From Acidovorax sp. NO-1 (GTDB lineage: Bacteria; Pseudomonadota; Gammaproteobacteria; Burkholderiales; Burkholderiaceae_C), in assembly GCF_000238595.1 (NCBI RefSeq), contig NZ_AGTS01000077.1, forward strand, positions 124,001-188,000: a stretch of DNA of 64,000 nt, in the 5' to 3' direction. The notes below the pieces were generated by a model, which saw only the letters and a list, made by a program, of their open reading frames with translations, searched no databases and was not told the DNA's origin. The position numbers and the translations under genes were made by a program. Shown piece by piece: positions 17,128 through 25,536 of the stretch. Positions within the stretch are counted from its first letter, which is position 1. Every line of letters starts with the position of its first letter.

Positions 17128-17289
17128 ATGAGCACCCCGAATGAGCGATTAGTCACTGCGCAATGGATTTTGGAGCGCAACCTCGGATGGGTAGCGGCAG
17201 CCGAGATTAAGGTTGGAGCAATCACGGCCGTTGACAGTAAGCGGCCGGCCATCCCACCTTGGCTAGGCATCGGTGTGGGATGCCGCTAG
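17128..17289 (+). pseudogene. PycTM-type effector, 5' fragment
   Basis: 53 codons, 8 nt after the E2-like gene, with AGGAAAG as ribosome site. Residues 1-37 (AQWILERNLGWVAAAEIKVG, then AITAVDS) match the start of the Pycsar transmembrane effector family (PycTM, DUF5706). The remaining 16 residues (KRPAIPPW...) do not, and the expected membrane helices are missing. The break lies near 17237-17245, where sequence belonging to the efflux gene's 3' flank begins. It is therefore the remnant of a fourth component of the operon, cut by a rearrangement. Confidence 0.6.
17250..17282 (-). terminator. Hairpin downstream of the cation-efflux gene
   Basis: Perfect 8-bp arms CATCCCAC and GTGGGATG with a 17-nt loop, extended by GCGG/CCGC with a bulge. 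It lies just beyond the minus-strand stop at 17295 and probably ends that transcript. No long T-run follows, so efficiency is uncertain. Confidence 0.4.
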
Positions 17290-17294
17290 ATTGG

Positions 17295-18221
17295 CTATCG
17301 GAGGTTCAGGATGCGCCGGGCACCGCTGAGCACTATCAGCGCAATGACTGCGCCAATCACGAGGTCAGGGTACGAGGAGCCCGTCCAAGCGACCAAAACA
17401 CCAGCGACTATCACCCCCGCGTTTGCGATCACATCATTCGCAGAAAAAATGTAGCTTGCCGTCATGTGGGCGCCCCGATCCCGCTTCTTGGCGATCAGCA
17501 CCAGGCAGGTGACGTTGGCGATCAATGCGACCAGCCCGATACTCATCATGAGCATGGACGCCGGCTCACTTCCCACAACTGCCCGCCGAACGACCTCCAA
17601 AAGCGCGCCAAGCGCAAGCACGACTTGCAACCAACCAGCGATGTGCGCTGCCTTCATCTTCAAGGCGGCGGCGCGGCCCACCGCATAGAGCGCCAGTCCG
17701 TAGACCGCCGCATCGGCGAACATGTCAAGCGAGTCCGCTATGAGACCTGTGGACTGGGCGATCAGGCCAACGATCAACTCAAAGACAAACATCGCACCGT
17801 TGATAGCGAGCAGCAGCTTTAAGGTCCGAGCCTCAGAGGCATTCCCCTCTGCGTCTGGGGCCGTAGACTCGTCGCTTTGCACGCTGTCCAACACTTGCGC
17901 GCCGAGGTTGAGAGGGATGAGACGGCCCAGCAGCTCTTGCGTACTTCCCCCATGCTGCACGGTGAGTACACGGTCCTTCAGATCGAAGTCCAGTGCCGCA
18001 ACAGCCGACGCATCGGCCAGCGCCATCCGAATGAGATTCTCCTCCGACGGGCAATCCATCTTCGGCACGGAGAAACGCGTCTTCCACTGCCCGCCTTCGG
18101 TGCGCCTCTCGCTTGTCAGCAGAACCGCACCCAAGTTCAGGGGCGTCAGCTTCTGGGCGATCCTGGCGGGCTCGCCCGAGTGCACCACCCGGAGCTGCCG
18201 ATGGGCCAGATCGAAGGTCAT
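17295..18221 (-). CDS. Cation diffusion facilitator with HMA-like repeats, 5'-truncated
   Basis: About 308 residues from the first remaining ATG. Two tandem soluble repeats occupy the N-terminus (MTFDLAHRQLRVVHSG...LTPLNLGAVLL and LDFDLKDRVLTVQHGG...LIPLNLGAQVL). The second is preceded by FSVPKMDCPSEENLIRMAL, the heavy-metal-associated motif; the first repeat has lost its own copy. Six membrane helices follow with CDF signatures (LIADSLDMFADAAVYG; SANDVIANAGVIVAG). It would export divalent metal from the cytoplasm. The 5' end is lost at about 18245, where IS-derived sequence begins, so it is probably non-functional or poorly expressed. Confidence 0.65.
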   Translation of the reverse strand: MTFDLAHRQLRVVHSGEPARIAQKLTPLNLGAVLLTSERRTEGGQWKTRFSVPKMDCPSEENLIRMALADASAVAALDFDLKDRVLTVQHGGSTQELLGRLIPLNLGAQVLDSVQSDESTAPDAEGNASEARTLKLLLAINGAMFVFELIVGLIAQSTGLIADSLDMFADAAVYGLALYAVGRAAALKMKAAHIAGWLQVVLALGALLEVVRRAVVGSEPASMLMMSIGLVALIANVTCLVLIAKKRDRGAHMTASYIFSANDVIANAGVIVAGVLVAWTGSSYPDLVIGAVIALIVLSGARRILNLR

Positions 18222-18244
18222 CGGCCCAACCCCGGTCAGACCAC

Positions 18245-18261
18245 CTGTTGATTTCCACGCA
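18245..18261 (-). repeat. 17-bp sequence, inverted copy at 19907-19923
   Basis: Reads TGCGTGGAAATCAACAG on the minus strand and is identical, in inverted orientation, to 19907-19923. The pair brackets the IS3-family element. Both are followed by ACCCAC-like sequence, and resemble terminal repeats of another IS (IS21-like), so they may be remnants of an older element. Confidence 0.55.
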
Positions 18262-18274
18262 AACCTAACCCACC

Positions 18275-19882
18275 GGGGGTGCGGATAAAAACTTGGACTG
18301 GTTTTATGCCGCAAGTCCAAGGCTCACCCGGTATTCGATCGGGCTGAGGGCCCCCAGGGAGATCTTGATCCGCTTCTCGTTGTACCAACGGATGTAGTCG
18401 TCGAGCACCTCAATGAACTGCTCAACTGTGACGCTCTTCCAGTCCCGAGGATAGAACAGTTCATTCTTCAACCGACCGAAGAAGCCCTCGCACGCTGCGT
18501 TGTCAGGCGAGCAGGCCTTGCGGGACATCGAGCGGGTGAGCTTGGCCTCGCTCATTCTGGATAGCCAGCCAGGCCAGCGGTAGTGACCTCCGCGGTCTGA
18601 GTGGACCACTGGTCGATCGCTTGTCTCTGTGACGGTCTCGATGGCTGCATCCAGCATGGTGTTGACCAGCTCTGCATCCGGACTCGTGCCGATGGTCCAG
18701 CTCACCACCATCCCGTCGAAGCAATCGATGATCGGCGACAGGTAGACCTTGCCTGCAGGGATCTGGAACTCCGTGATGTCGGTCAGCCATTTCTTGTTGG
18801 GGGCTGCTGCCTGGAAGTCACGGTTGATGATGTTCTCTGGTGCCGGGCTGATCTCGCCCAGGTAAGACGCATACCGACGCCTCTTGGGTTTTGCAACGAC
18901 CAGGCTCTCTTGCTTCATCAGCCGCTGTATCACCTTCTCGGAGATCGGGCCTTGCTCTCTGGCCAGTGAGGCTTGCAGCCTGCGGTAGCCATAGCAGCGG
19001 TGATTGGACTCGAAGATCTCGGTGATGGACTGGCGCACCCTCACGTACTTGTCTCCGATTGCCGCGCGGGCTCGATGGTAGAAGTACGAGCTACGCGCAA
19101 GACCCAACTGTGCAAGGAGCTCTGGCAGGCCATAGTGCTCCCTGAGGGCGTCAATCAGCAGTGTCTTCTCCCGGTTGGACAGGAGCTGCAGATCGACGCC
19201 CAGGCCTTTTTTTAACAGTTCATTGGCCTTGTTCAAGAGGTCCTGCTCAAGGCGCAGTTGCCTGACTTCGTGGCGCAGTATCTCAACTTGGCGCTCGAGC
19301 TCTTCACGCTCTTGCGCCTGCGGTGATCGATCGGTGTGTTTCATTGATGCGGGTGCCTCACGCCCCAGAAGCTGGTTCTTCCAGTTGTACAACGTTGGCC
19401 GGCACACGCCGAGCCTGTCGGCAACAGCCTGTGCACTTTCCTGCCGGGTGCAAAGCTCCATCACTCCCGCGTGCTTCAAGCTCTCGGGATATCTTCGCTG
19501 GCCCACACTGCCGACAAGGGCCATCCTGGCTTCAGGGAATGCCTCGCGGACCCACTTGGTTAGCGTTCCACGCCCTGGATAGCCCAGCGCCCTCATGGTG
19601 GCAGCGATGCATCGATCATGTGTGAGGTAGTGCTCGATGGCCGCTGCCTTCTGGCCCTGCGAGAACTTCGGCTCCCGACGGGCATATCCCAGCGGCAGGT
19701 CGAGCCGCTGCTGATACTCGCGGTACCACCCCTTCAATGCATTCTTGGTTGGGTAACCCAGCTGACGGATGGTCGGGCTGGTGCGTTTGCCGAGCTTGAT
19801 GTAGAGCTCAACGGCTCGGATTCGGTCTTCGTAGGAATACATGAACTACCTTCTAGTAGTCCAAGTTTTCGTCCGCACCCCC
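18275..19882 (-). mobile_element. IS3-family insertion sequence
   Basis: About 1.6 kb with 25-bp terminal inverted repeats (18275-18299 and 19858-19882) matching at 23 of 25 positions and beginning GGGGGTGCGGA. One long transposase frame fills it. No clear 3-5-bp target duplication is seen beside the repeats. It lies inside a pair of inverted 17-bp sequences and upstream of a truncated efflux gene. Confidence 0.8.
18304..19842 (-). CDS. IS3-family transposase, OrfA-OrfB in one frame
   Basis: 512 residues. The first ~220 residues hold two helix-turn-helix segments and a leucine-zipper-like stretch (EREELERQVEILRHEVRQLRLEQDLLNKANELL), as in OrfA. The rest is the rve catalytic core: Asp in WLTDITEF, Asp in VVHSDRGGHY and Glu in NAACEGFFGRLKNE. 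At the junction the minus strand reads TTAAAAAAAGG (T-run at 19207-19213), a typical IS3 slippery site, yet here both parts are in one frame, so no frameshift is needed. Whether this is native or an indel is uncertain. Confidence 0.85.
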   Translation of the reverse strand: MYSYEDRIRAVELYIKLGKRTSPTIRQLGYPTKNALKGWYREYQQRLDLPLGYARREPKFSQGQKAAAIEHYLTHDRCIAATMRALGYPGRGTLTKWVREAFPEARMALVGSVGQRRYPESLKHAGVMELCTRQESAQAVADRLGVCRPTLYNWKNQLLGREAPASMKHTDRSPQAQEREELERQVEILRHEVRQLRLEQDLLNKANELLKKGLGVDLQLLSNREKTLLIDALREHYGLPELLAQLGLARSSYFYHRARAAIGDKYVRVRQSITEIFESNHRCYGYRRLQASLAREQGPISEKVIQRLMKQESLVVAKPKRRRYASYLGEISPAPENIINRDFQAAAPNKKWLTDITEFQIPAGKVYLSPIIDCFDGMVVSWTIGTSPDAELVNTMLDAAIETVTETSDRPVVHSDRGGHYRWPGWLSRMSEAKLTRSMSRKACSPDNAACEGFFGRLKNELFYPRDWKSVTVEQFIEVLDDYIRWYNEKRIKISLGALSPIEYRVSLGLAA

Positions 19883-20399
19883 TCCTGGCGGTTAGTGGGT
19901 CACTTCTGCGTGGAAATCAACAGTAGCTGGGCACTCTCTTACAGACTACTTGCTTCCAGCGGGCTCATGCTGCCGATCAAGTTCTCCACCGTTCAGGACC
20001 AACAGTCAAGTTGCTCGAAAAGCGGAACTTAGCGTTCAACTAGGTCTGCACACGCAATTGGCAATCCACGTTCATTCTGGGGGCTAGCGCTAGCCGGTGG
20101 ACAGCGCATACCGCGATTGGCAGGAATACATCGCGATAGCTCTGGGTACCGATCCGCGCAACTCGTTTGCCTCAATTGCCAAAGATGTGATCTCCATTCC
20201 CGCAAGCAACTTCGGGTTCGCGAGTTGCTGACGGTTTGCTTCCGGACAAATGAGATACGAAGAATTGCACTACAGCACGCTTAATTCTAGGTTCCTTGCA
20301 GAAGCTTGGGTGACTGCCGGAACTTGATTTGGAAGGTCACATAGCCGTCATACACCCCTCTTAAATTCGACACTTCCAAATATCTAAAAGGATAGTGCG
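19883..20399. other. Intergenic region with IS remnant and phoX promoter
   Basis: 517 bases without a supported gene. The left part holds the inverted 17-bp repeat (19907-19923) and sequence that looks like leftover IS end. The middle (20040-20280) shows no feature I recognise. The right end contains the Pho-box-like site and the phoX ribosome site (AAAGGATAG). Confidence 0.5.
20334..20352 (+). promoter_or_regulatory. Pho-box-like site upstream of phoX
   Basis: AGGTCACATAGCCGTCATA contains GTCA twice, 11 nt apart, the spacing of PhoB direct repeats. A TTAAAT sequence at 20361 could be the -10, with the Pho box replacing the -35, 48 nt upstream of the ATG. Confidence 0.5.
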
Positions 20400-22625
20400 A
20401 TGAAGAAGCTCAGCGATACGGCCACCATTGATTTCAATGACGAGAACTCAAACACGTCCAGCAATCCCACCTTCGATTCGGTCCTGGCAGCGCGCCTGAG
20501 CCGTCGCGGTCTGCTGCGCGGAAGCGTGGGCACGATGGGTACGGCATTGCTCGGCAGCTTCGCCGTGGCTGCCTGTGGTGGTGGAGATGACGAAGTGGTC
20601 GCGGCTCCTGGGGAAACGCTGCTTGGGTTTAATGCAGTTTCCAAAAGCCTGGCCGATGCGGTCATCGTGCCTGCGGGCTACACGGCCAGCGTGATTTATG
20701 CGCTGGGCGATCCGCTAAAGGCCACGACTCCCGCTTTCAAGAACGATGGAACCGACGCTGACTATGAAAACCGTGCGGGTGATCATCACGACGGCATGGA
20801 ATGGTTTGGCCTGAGCGGCGATGGAAAGCTCTCTGCGTCCTCGACGGACCGCGGGCTGCTAGCCGTCAACCACGAAGCCACGACTGACGAAAAGCTAAGC
20901 TCATTCTTCATGCATGCCAATGGTGGCACCACCACGCTACCACGCCCCGCTAGCGAGATCGACAAAGAGGTAGCAGCCCATGGCATATCTGTCGTGGAAG
21001 TCAAGAAGACCTCTGGTAAATGGGCTACCGTACAGTCGTCGGCATTCAATTTCCGACTTACCGCATTGAGCGATATCGAAATCGCAGGTCCAGCACGCGG
21101 CAATGCGTTGATGGTCACGAAGTTCTCGCCCACCGGCACTAGAACCCGCGGCACGCTTAACAACTGTGGGACGGGTAAGACGCCCTGGGGCACATTCCTG
21201 ACCGGTGAAGAGAACTGGTTTGGCTACTTCACCCGCGGGGCAGCAGACGATGCCGCTCGTGGCAACGACAAGAGCGTGACATCGCTCAAGCGCTATGGCC
21301 GCAACCAGGGCGCTGCGTCACGCCACGGGTGGGAAAGCGGTGGCACCGAGGACAAGTACGCGCGCTGGATCAACAGCAAGCTGGGCGCCTCTGCCGACGG
21401 AAGCGACGACTATCGCAACGAGATGAACGGCATGGGCTACATCGTCGAAATCGACGTTCTGGACAAGTCCCGGCCCGCGAAAAAGCGTACTTTCTTGGGC
21501 CGCTTTGCACATGAAAGCGCGGCATTCGGCACACCAGTGGTAGGTCAACCCTTGGTGGTGTACATGGGCGATGATGCCCGCAACGAATACGTCTACAAGT
21601 ATGTCTCGACAGCCCTGTGGTCCGCTGCAGACGCCAACCCCGCTGATCGCATGGCGACCGGCGACAAGTACCTGGACAACGGTAAGCTGTACGTCGCCAA
21701 GTACAACGCTGACGGCTCTGGGCAATGGATTGAGTTGTCGCTGGCCAATCCTTTGATCGCCAACTACGCAGGCTACAAGTTCGCCGATCAAGCCGACATC
21801 GTGGTGAACGCACGTATTGCAGGCGACGCGGTAGGAGCCACCAAGATGGACCGCCCTGAATGGGGTGGCGTGAACCCCGCCAACGGCGAGATTTACCAGA
21901 CCCTGACCAACAACAGCAACCGCCGTGTCGAGCCTTCTGGCTCGACGCAGTTGGCTCCCGATGCCTCCAATCCTCGTGTCTACACCGACATGAAAGGCTC
22001 AACTGCACAGCCTGGTAACCCCAACGGCCACCTGCTGCGCATGAAGGAAGGCAGTGCAGGCGGCGCAGCGACCACATTCACTTGGGACATCTACCTGTTC
22101 GGCGCCGAGGCCGGCGCCGACAAGGGAGTGGTGAACATCTCCAGCCTGACAGCTGATCAGGACTTCTCCAGCCCGGACGGTCTGGTCTTCAGTCCCTCCA
22201 CGGGCATCTGCTGGATCCAGACCGATGATGGAGCGTACACCGATGTCACAAACAACATGATGCTGGCAGCTATCCCTGGTCGGGTGGGCGACGGCGGCAA
22301 AAAGACCTTGAGTTTCACCAAGGCCGATGGCAGCAAGCTTGATGTCGTCACCGCAGTAGGCAAGGCCCCTACCCCATCGACGCTCAAACGCTTTCTCGTG
22401 GGACCTGTCGGATGTGAAATTACAGGTCTGTGCGAAACGCCCGATGGAAAAACCATGTTCATCAACATTCAGCACCCGGGCGAGAACACCCTGCACGCCA
22501 ACATCGGTGACCCTGCCAAATACACAAGCCAATGGCCAACTAACGCCGGCTATGGTCCCGGCAAGCGACCACGTTCTGCAACCATCGTGATCACCAAGAA
22601 CGACGGTGGCCGCATCGGTAGTTGA
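20400..22625 (+). CDS. phoX: PhoX-family alkaline phosphatase (Tat-exported)
   Basis: 741 residues. A twin-arginine signal (SRRGLLRGSVGTMGTALLGSFAVAACGGG) follows a ~35-residue N-terminal extension; the Cys could also be lipidated. The body matches the PhoX/DUF839 family: NRAGDHHDGMEWFGL, GLLAVNHEATTDE, NCGTGKTPWGTFLTGEENW, GRFAHESAAF, DGLVFSPSTGICWIQTDDG and a final GPVGCEITGLCETPDGKTMFINIQHPGE. PhoX enzymes use Ca/Fe and release phosphate from organic esters in the periplasm. A Pho-box-like site upstream and the nearby pst genes point to phosphate-starvation control. Confidence 0.9.
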   Translation: MKKLSDTATIDFNDENSNTSSNPTFDSVLAARLSRRGLLRGSVGTMGTALLGSFAVAACGGGDDEVVAAPGETLLGFNAVSKSLADAVIVPAGYTASVIYALGDPLKATTPAFKNDGTDADYENRAGDHHDGMEWFGLSGDGKLSASSTDRGLLAVNHEATTDEKLSSFFMHANGGTTTLPRPASEIDKEVAAHGISVVEVKKTSGKWATVQSSAFNFRLTALSDIEIAGPARGNALMVTKFSPTGTRTRGTLNNCGTGKTPWGTFLTGEENWFGYFTRGAADDAARGNDKSVTSLKRYGRNQGAASRHGWESGGTEDKYARWINSKLGASADGSDDYRNEMNGMGYIVEIDVLDKSRPAKKRTFLGRFAHESAAFGTPVVGQPLVVYMGDDARNEYVYKYVSTALWSAADANPADRMATGDKYLDNGKLYVAKYNADGSGQWIELSLANPLIANYAGYKFADQADIVVNARIAGDAVGATKMDRPEWGGVNPANGEIYQTLTNNSNRRVEPSGSTQLAPDASNPRVYTDMKGSTAQPGNPNGHLLRMKEGSAGGAATTFTWDIYLFGAEAGADKGVVNISSLTADQDFSSPDGLVFSPSTGICWIQTDDGAYTDVTNNMMLAAIPGRVGDGGKKTLSFTKADGSKLDVVTAVGKAPTPSTLKRFLVGPVGCEITGLCETPDGKTMFINIQHPGENTLHANIGDPAKYTSQWPTNAGYGPGKRPRSATIVITKNDGGRIGS

Positions 22626-22648
22626 TCAGGCATTGATCTTTGTCAGAT

Positions 22649-22678
22649 AGGGCTGGGCCATGCAGATGGGCCAGCCCT
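22649..22678 (+). terminator. Hairpin downstream of phoX
   Basis: AGGGCTGG and CCAGCCCT form an 8-bp perfect stem with a 14-nt loop that can pair further, 24 nt after the phoX stop. No T-run follows, so it may be only partly effective. Confidence 0.5.
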
Positions 22679-22773
22679 CTAAGAAATGGTGGTCTCTCCG
22701 GCATGACGAGCCGATCTACCTGTGATCGCTGGGTAAGGTGACCAAAAGTGATCCTTTTGCGAGGTTTGACCTG

Positions 22774-23586
22774 ATGAATGCGCGAACTCTTCCGCGAAGC
22801 GTCCTTGTCATTGAAGGCGAGACTTTGGCGAGGCAAATGGTTGTCGCGTGCATGCTACGGCACGGTTTTACCGTTTTCCAAGTAGCTGATCCTTCAGCGG
22901 CGAAGGATTGTCTGTGCGGAATCAAACCTGACATCATTCTAGTCAATTGGATCTTTGCTGGCATGGGTGCACTGCCACTGATCCGGAGTCTTCGCGCCTC
23001 GCTCGCCCACCACCATACGCCTGTGATCGGAATAGCCCAAGACGCCGGAGAAAACGAGGTAATCGATGCGCTGGAATCAGGTGCCGATGATTTTTTGATC
23101 AGACCTTTTTCTCCCGCCATGTTGATGGCCAGAACAATGGCTGTTTTGCGCCGGCGCGCTCCTGAGATTTCAGACCGTGAGTTGACCATCGATGCACTAA
23201 CGCTGAGTCCGACTCGACACGAAGTCACCTGCGTGGTCGGAGACAGGGAGGTTCGTGTAGACATCAGTCCTACGGAGTTTCGGATGCTGTACTTCTTCAT
23301 GAGCAAGCCGGAAGTGGCACATACCAGACAGGAAATCCGAAACCGAGTTTGGAGTGGAGATCAGACAGTCGATGAGCGAACGGTCGATGCTCACATCAAG
23401 CGCCTCCGGACAGCGCTTTCACCTTCTGGAATGGATTTCATGATCCAGACGGTCAGGTCTGTGGGCTATCGGCTTTCAAGCAATCCCTTGGTCAGCGATT
23501 CGAGCGAGGCGAGCCCTCTACCGGCTTCATCGGTGCAAAGGACAAAGGCTGTGAGTCGTCGGGAGCCCGCGTTCGCATCCCGGTGA
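22774..23586 (+). CDS. PhoB/OmpR-type response regulator with a degenerate receiver
   Basis: 270 residues from the ATG at 22774 (GAGG 9 nt upstream); a GTG at 22738 is also in frame. The C-terminal winged helix is intact and PhoB-like (ISPTEFRMLYFFMSKPEVAHTRQEIRNRVW...RTVDAHIKRLRTAL...VRSVGYRL). The receiver lacks the phosphorylation residues: Asn58 replaces the acceptor Asp in DIILVNW, EGE replaces the acidic EDE-type pocket, IAQ replaces the switch T/S region, and Arg replaces the conserved Lys in LIRPFSP. It therefore probably works without aspartyl phosphorylation, or as a modulator. It lies between phoX and the pst operon, so phosphate or arsenic genes are its likely targets. The last ~35 residues are a non-family tail. 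Confidence 0.8.
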   Translation: MNARTLPRSVLVIEGETLARQMVVACMLRHGFTVFQVADPSAAKDCLCGIKPDIILVNWIFAGMGALPLIRSLRASLAHHHTPVIGIAQDAGENEVIDALESGADDFLIRPFSPAMLMARTMAVLRRRAPEISDRELTIDALTLSPTRHEVTCVVGDREVRVDISPTEFRMLYFFMSKPEVAHTRQEIRNRVWSGDQTVDERTVDAHIKRLRTALSPSGMDFMIQTVRSVGYRLSSNPLVSDSSEASPLPASSVQRTKAVSRREPAFASR

Positions 23587-23925
23587 CGGCTCGCACGCCG
23601 CGCAACATATCATCCAGACGACAGTCCGGCCCCGGTACCAATTACCATGGTCTGCTGGTACGTGGCACGCCCCCACGCGTTGAAAGACATGCGGAAAGTG
23701 GTTGGCCCCGCGTTTGCAGTGGCACGGAAGAAGCATAGAAGACTGATCGCCCTCCTCGCCAACCGAAGACGCGACCCTGCCCTGAAAAATTCACCGAATT
23801 CTTCGCTACCATGCCCCTCCCTGCGCTCGCTCGCAGGCTCGCATCATTGTCGCGCCTCCTGGGCGGTGTTCAATCTTCAGCTTACGCCGCCCGGCTATTT
23901 TTGCAAAATGAAGAGGGCGAGTTCG
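23587..23925. other. Intergenic region, no gene recognised
   Basis: 339 bases between the response regulator and the convergent phoU. An open frame at 23647-23970 has no recognisable family, no good ribosome site, and overlaps phoU, so I do not call it. A small GC palindrome-like stretch (TGCGCTCGCTCGCA) is at about 23821. Confidence 0.5.
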
Positions 23926-24690
23926 TTATCGACGCGTAAGGACAGCAGGTTCCGCGTTCTTCTCCTCTGATAACAGCCCTTGCGGTGGAAGCGCTGCGTG
24001 CTGCAGGCGGCCTGCGGCACTGGCATGCCTTACATCCAATCCCTTGGCGGCATAGACCGTGAACTCGGCCAGGTTACTGGCATGGGCTCCAATGCGTTCG
24101 ATGGCCTTGGCTGCAAACAGCAGGTCCAGGCCCGCTGGAATGCTGCGGCTGTCGCTTGCCATGTGACTGATCATGGATCGTATGAAGCCATCAATCGCTG
24201 TTTTGATTGCCAGGTCTTCGGCGAGCGAGTTCAAGGCAGAGGATGCGTCCATCCGCGCAAGTGCATCCAGGGATTTGCTCAGTTGCTCCGAGGCAAGCTC
24301 CCCGGAGAGCCGCAGACCGGATGTAGGAAGTTCCTGGCTGCAGCTGTGACTGCGCATTGACCTTGCCATGCACGCGATCTTCACCGCTTCGTCACCCGCG
24401 CGTTCAAGATTGGCCGTGGCTTTTGACAACGCCATGAGCAGCCGCAGGTCAACAGCTATTGGTTGCCTGCGCGTAATGATGGCGCACACTTCGCGGTCAA
24501 TTTCCAGTTCCATGAGGTTGACATCCTGCTCCCTCCTGAGAACCCTCTCGACCACAGCTGGCGTAGGAAACGCCAAACAGTACAGTGCCTGAGAAACTTG
24601 ATTCTCCACCAACCCACCCATGTTAAGCACGTGACGGGTCAGCCCCTCAAGCTCGGCGTCAAACCGATGATTCAGGTGCTGCACAGACAT
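23926..24690 (-). CDS. phoU: Phosphate uptake regulator PhoU
   Basis: 254 residues from the ATG at 24690 (SVQHLNHRFDAELEGL). It shows two PhoU repeats, each a three-helix bundle with the acidic metal-binding motifs E-x-x-x-D (LEIDREV, LERAGDEAVKIACMA; AKAIERIGAHASNLAEF). PhoU lowers Pst transport activity and dampens PhoR-PhoB signalling from the cytoplasmic side. It is the last gene of pstSCAB-phoU, 8 nt after pstB. Confidence 0.92.
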   Translation of the reverse strand: MSVQHLNHRFDAELEGLTRHVLNMGGLVENQVSQALYCLAFPTPAVVERVLRREQDVNLMELEIDREVCAIITRRQPIAVDLRLLMALSKATANLERAGDEAVKIACMARSMRSHSCSQELPTSGLRLSGELASEQLSKSLDALARMDASSALNSLAEDLAIKTAIDGFIRSMISHMASDSRSIPAGLDLLFAAKAIERIGAHASNLAEFTVYAAKGLDVRHASAAGRLQHAALPPQGLLSEEKNAEPAVLTRR

Positions 24691-24698
24691 TGGTGCAT

Positions 24699-25529
24699 TC
24701 AACCGAAACGGCCGGTGATGTAGTCCTCGGTCTCGCGCCGCTGCGGCTTCATGAATACATCTTTCGTCATCCCAAACTCGATTAACTCGCCCAGGTACAT
24801 GTAGGCTGTGTAATCGGAAACCCGTGCAGCCTGCTGCATGTTGTGGGTGACGATCAGCACCGTGACCTTCGACTTCATTTCGGCGATCAGCTCCTCGATA
24901 CTGCTGGTCGCAATCGGGTCGAGCGCCGAAGTGGGTTCGTCGAAAAGAATGAGCTCTGGGTCTGTCGCCAACGACCTTGCGATGCACAGTCGTTGTTGTT
25001 GGCCACCCGACAGGTTCATGGCCACTTCGCCCAATCGGTCTTTGACTTCGTCCCAAAGAGCGGCATTCTTTAAAGCAGCTTCCACTTTATCTTCCATGTA
25101 GCTGCCAGACTTCTCGCCGCGCACCCTGAGTCCGTAGGCAACATTTTCAAAGATCGATTTCGGAAACGGGTTAGGTTTCTGGAAGACCATGGAAATGCGC
25201 ATGCGCACTTCGATGGGATCCACTGAAGGATCCAGTAAGTCCACATCGTCTGGCAGAAGATGGATGCTGCCTCCGTATCTGTTGCCTGGGTACAGGTCAT
25301 GCATGCGGTTAAAACACCGTAAGTATGTGGATTTTCCGCAGCCGCTCGGGCCAATCAACGCAGTCACCCTGTTCTCGTAGACAGGCATGGAAATGCCCTT
25401 GAGCGCTTTGAAGTCGCCGTAATGAAACTCTAGGTTACGGGACTCGGCTTTCGTCGTCGGTACTGGTTCTTCTGCTTCCACGGCGTGGCTTGCGGCCGGA
25501 CGGCGATGTGAGGTTAGTTTCGTATTCAT
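24699..25529 (-). CDS. pstB: Phosphate ABC transporter ATP-binding protein PstB
   Basis: 276 residues. Walker [11 protein letters not shown]-loop [13 protein letters not shown], signature [15 protein letters not shown], Walker [14 protein letters not shown] and switch His in VTHNM are all present. It powers phosphate (and arsenate) uptake through PstCA. The N-terminal 30 residues are a variable extension. It lies between pstA and phoU with very short gaps. Confidence 0.96.
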   Translation of the reverse strand: MNTKLTSHRRPAASHAVEAEEPVPTTKAESRNLEFHYGDFKALKGISMPVYENRVTALIGPSGCGKSTYLRCFNRMHDLYPGNRYGGSIHLLPDDVDLLDPSVDPIEVRMRISMVFQKPNPFPKSIFENVAYGLRVRGEKSGSYMEDKVEAALKNAALWDEVKDRLGEVAMNLSGGQQQRLCIARSLATDPELILFDEPTSALDPIATSSIEELIAEMKSKVTVLIVTHNMQQAARVSDYTAYMYLGELIEFGMTKDVFMKPQRRETEDYITGRFG

Positions 25530-25536
25530 TGGAAGG

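Noticed and set aside
23647..23970. Possible 107-residue gene
   Set aside because: No family features, overlaps phoU on the other strand, weak start context.
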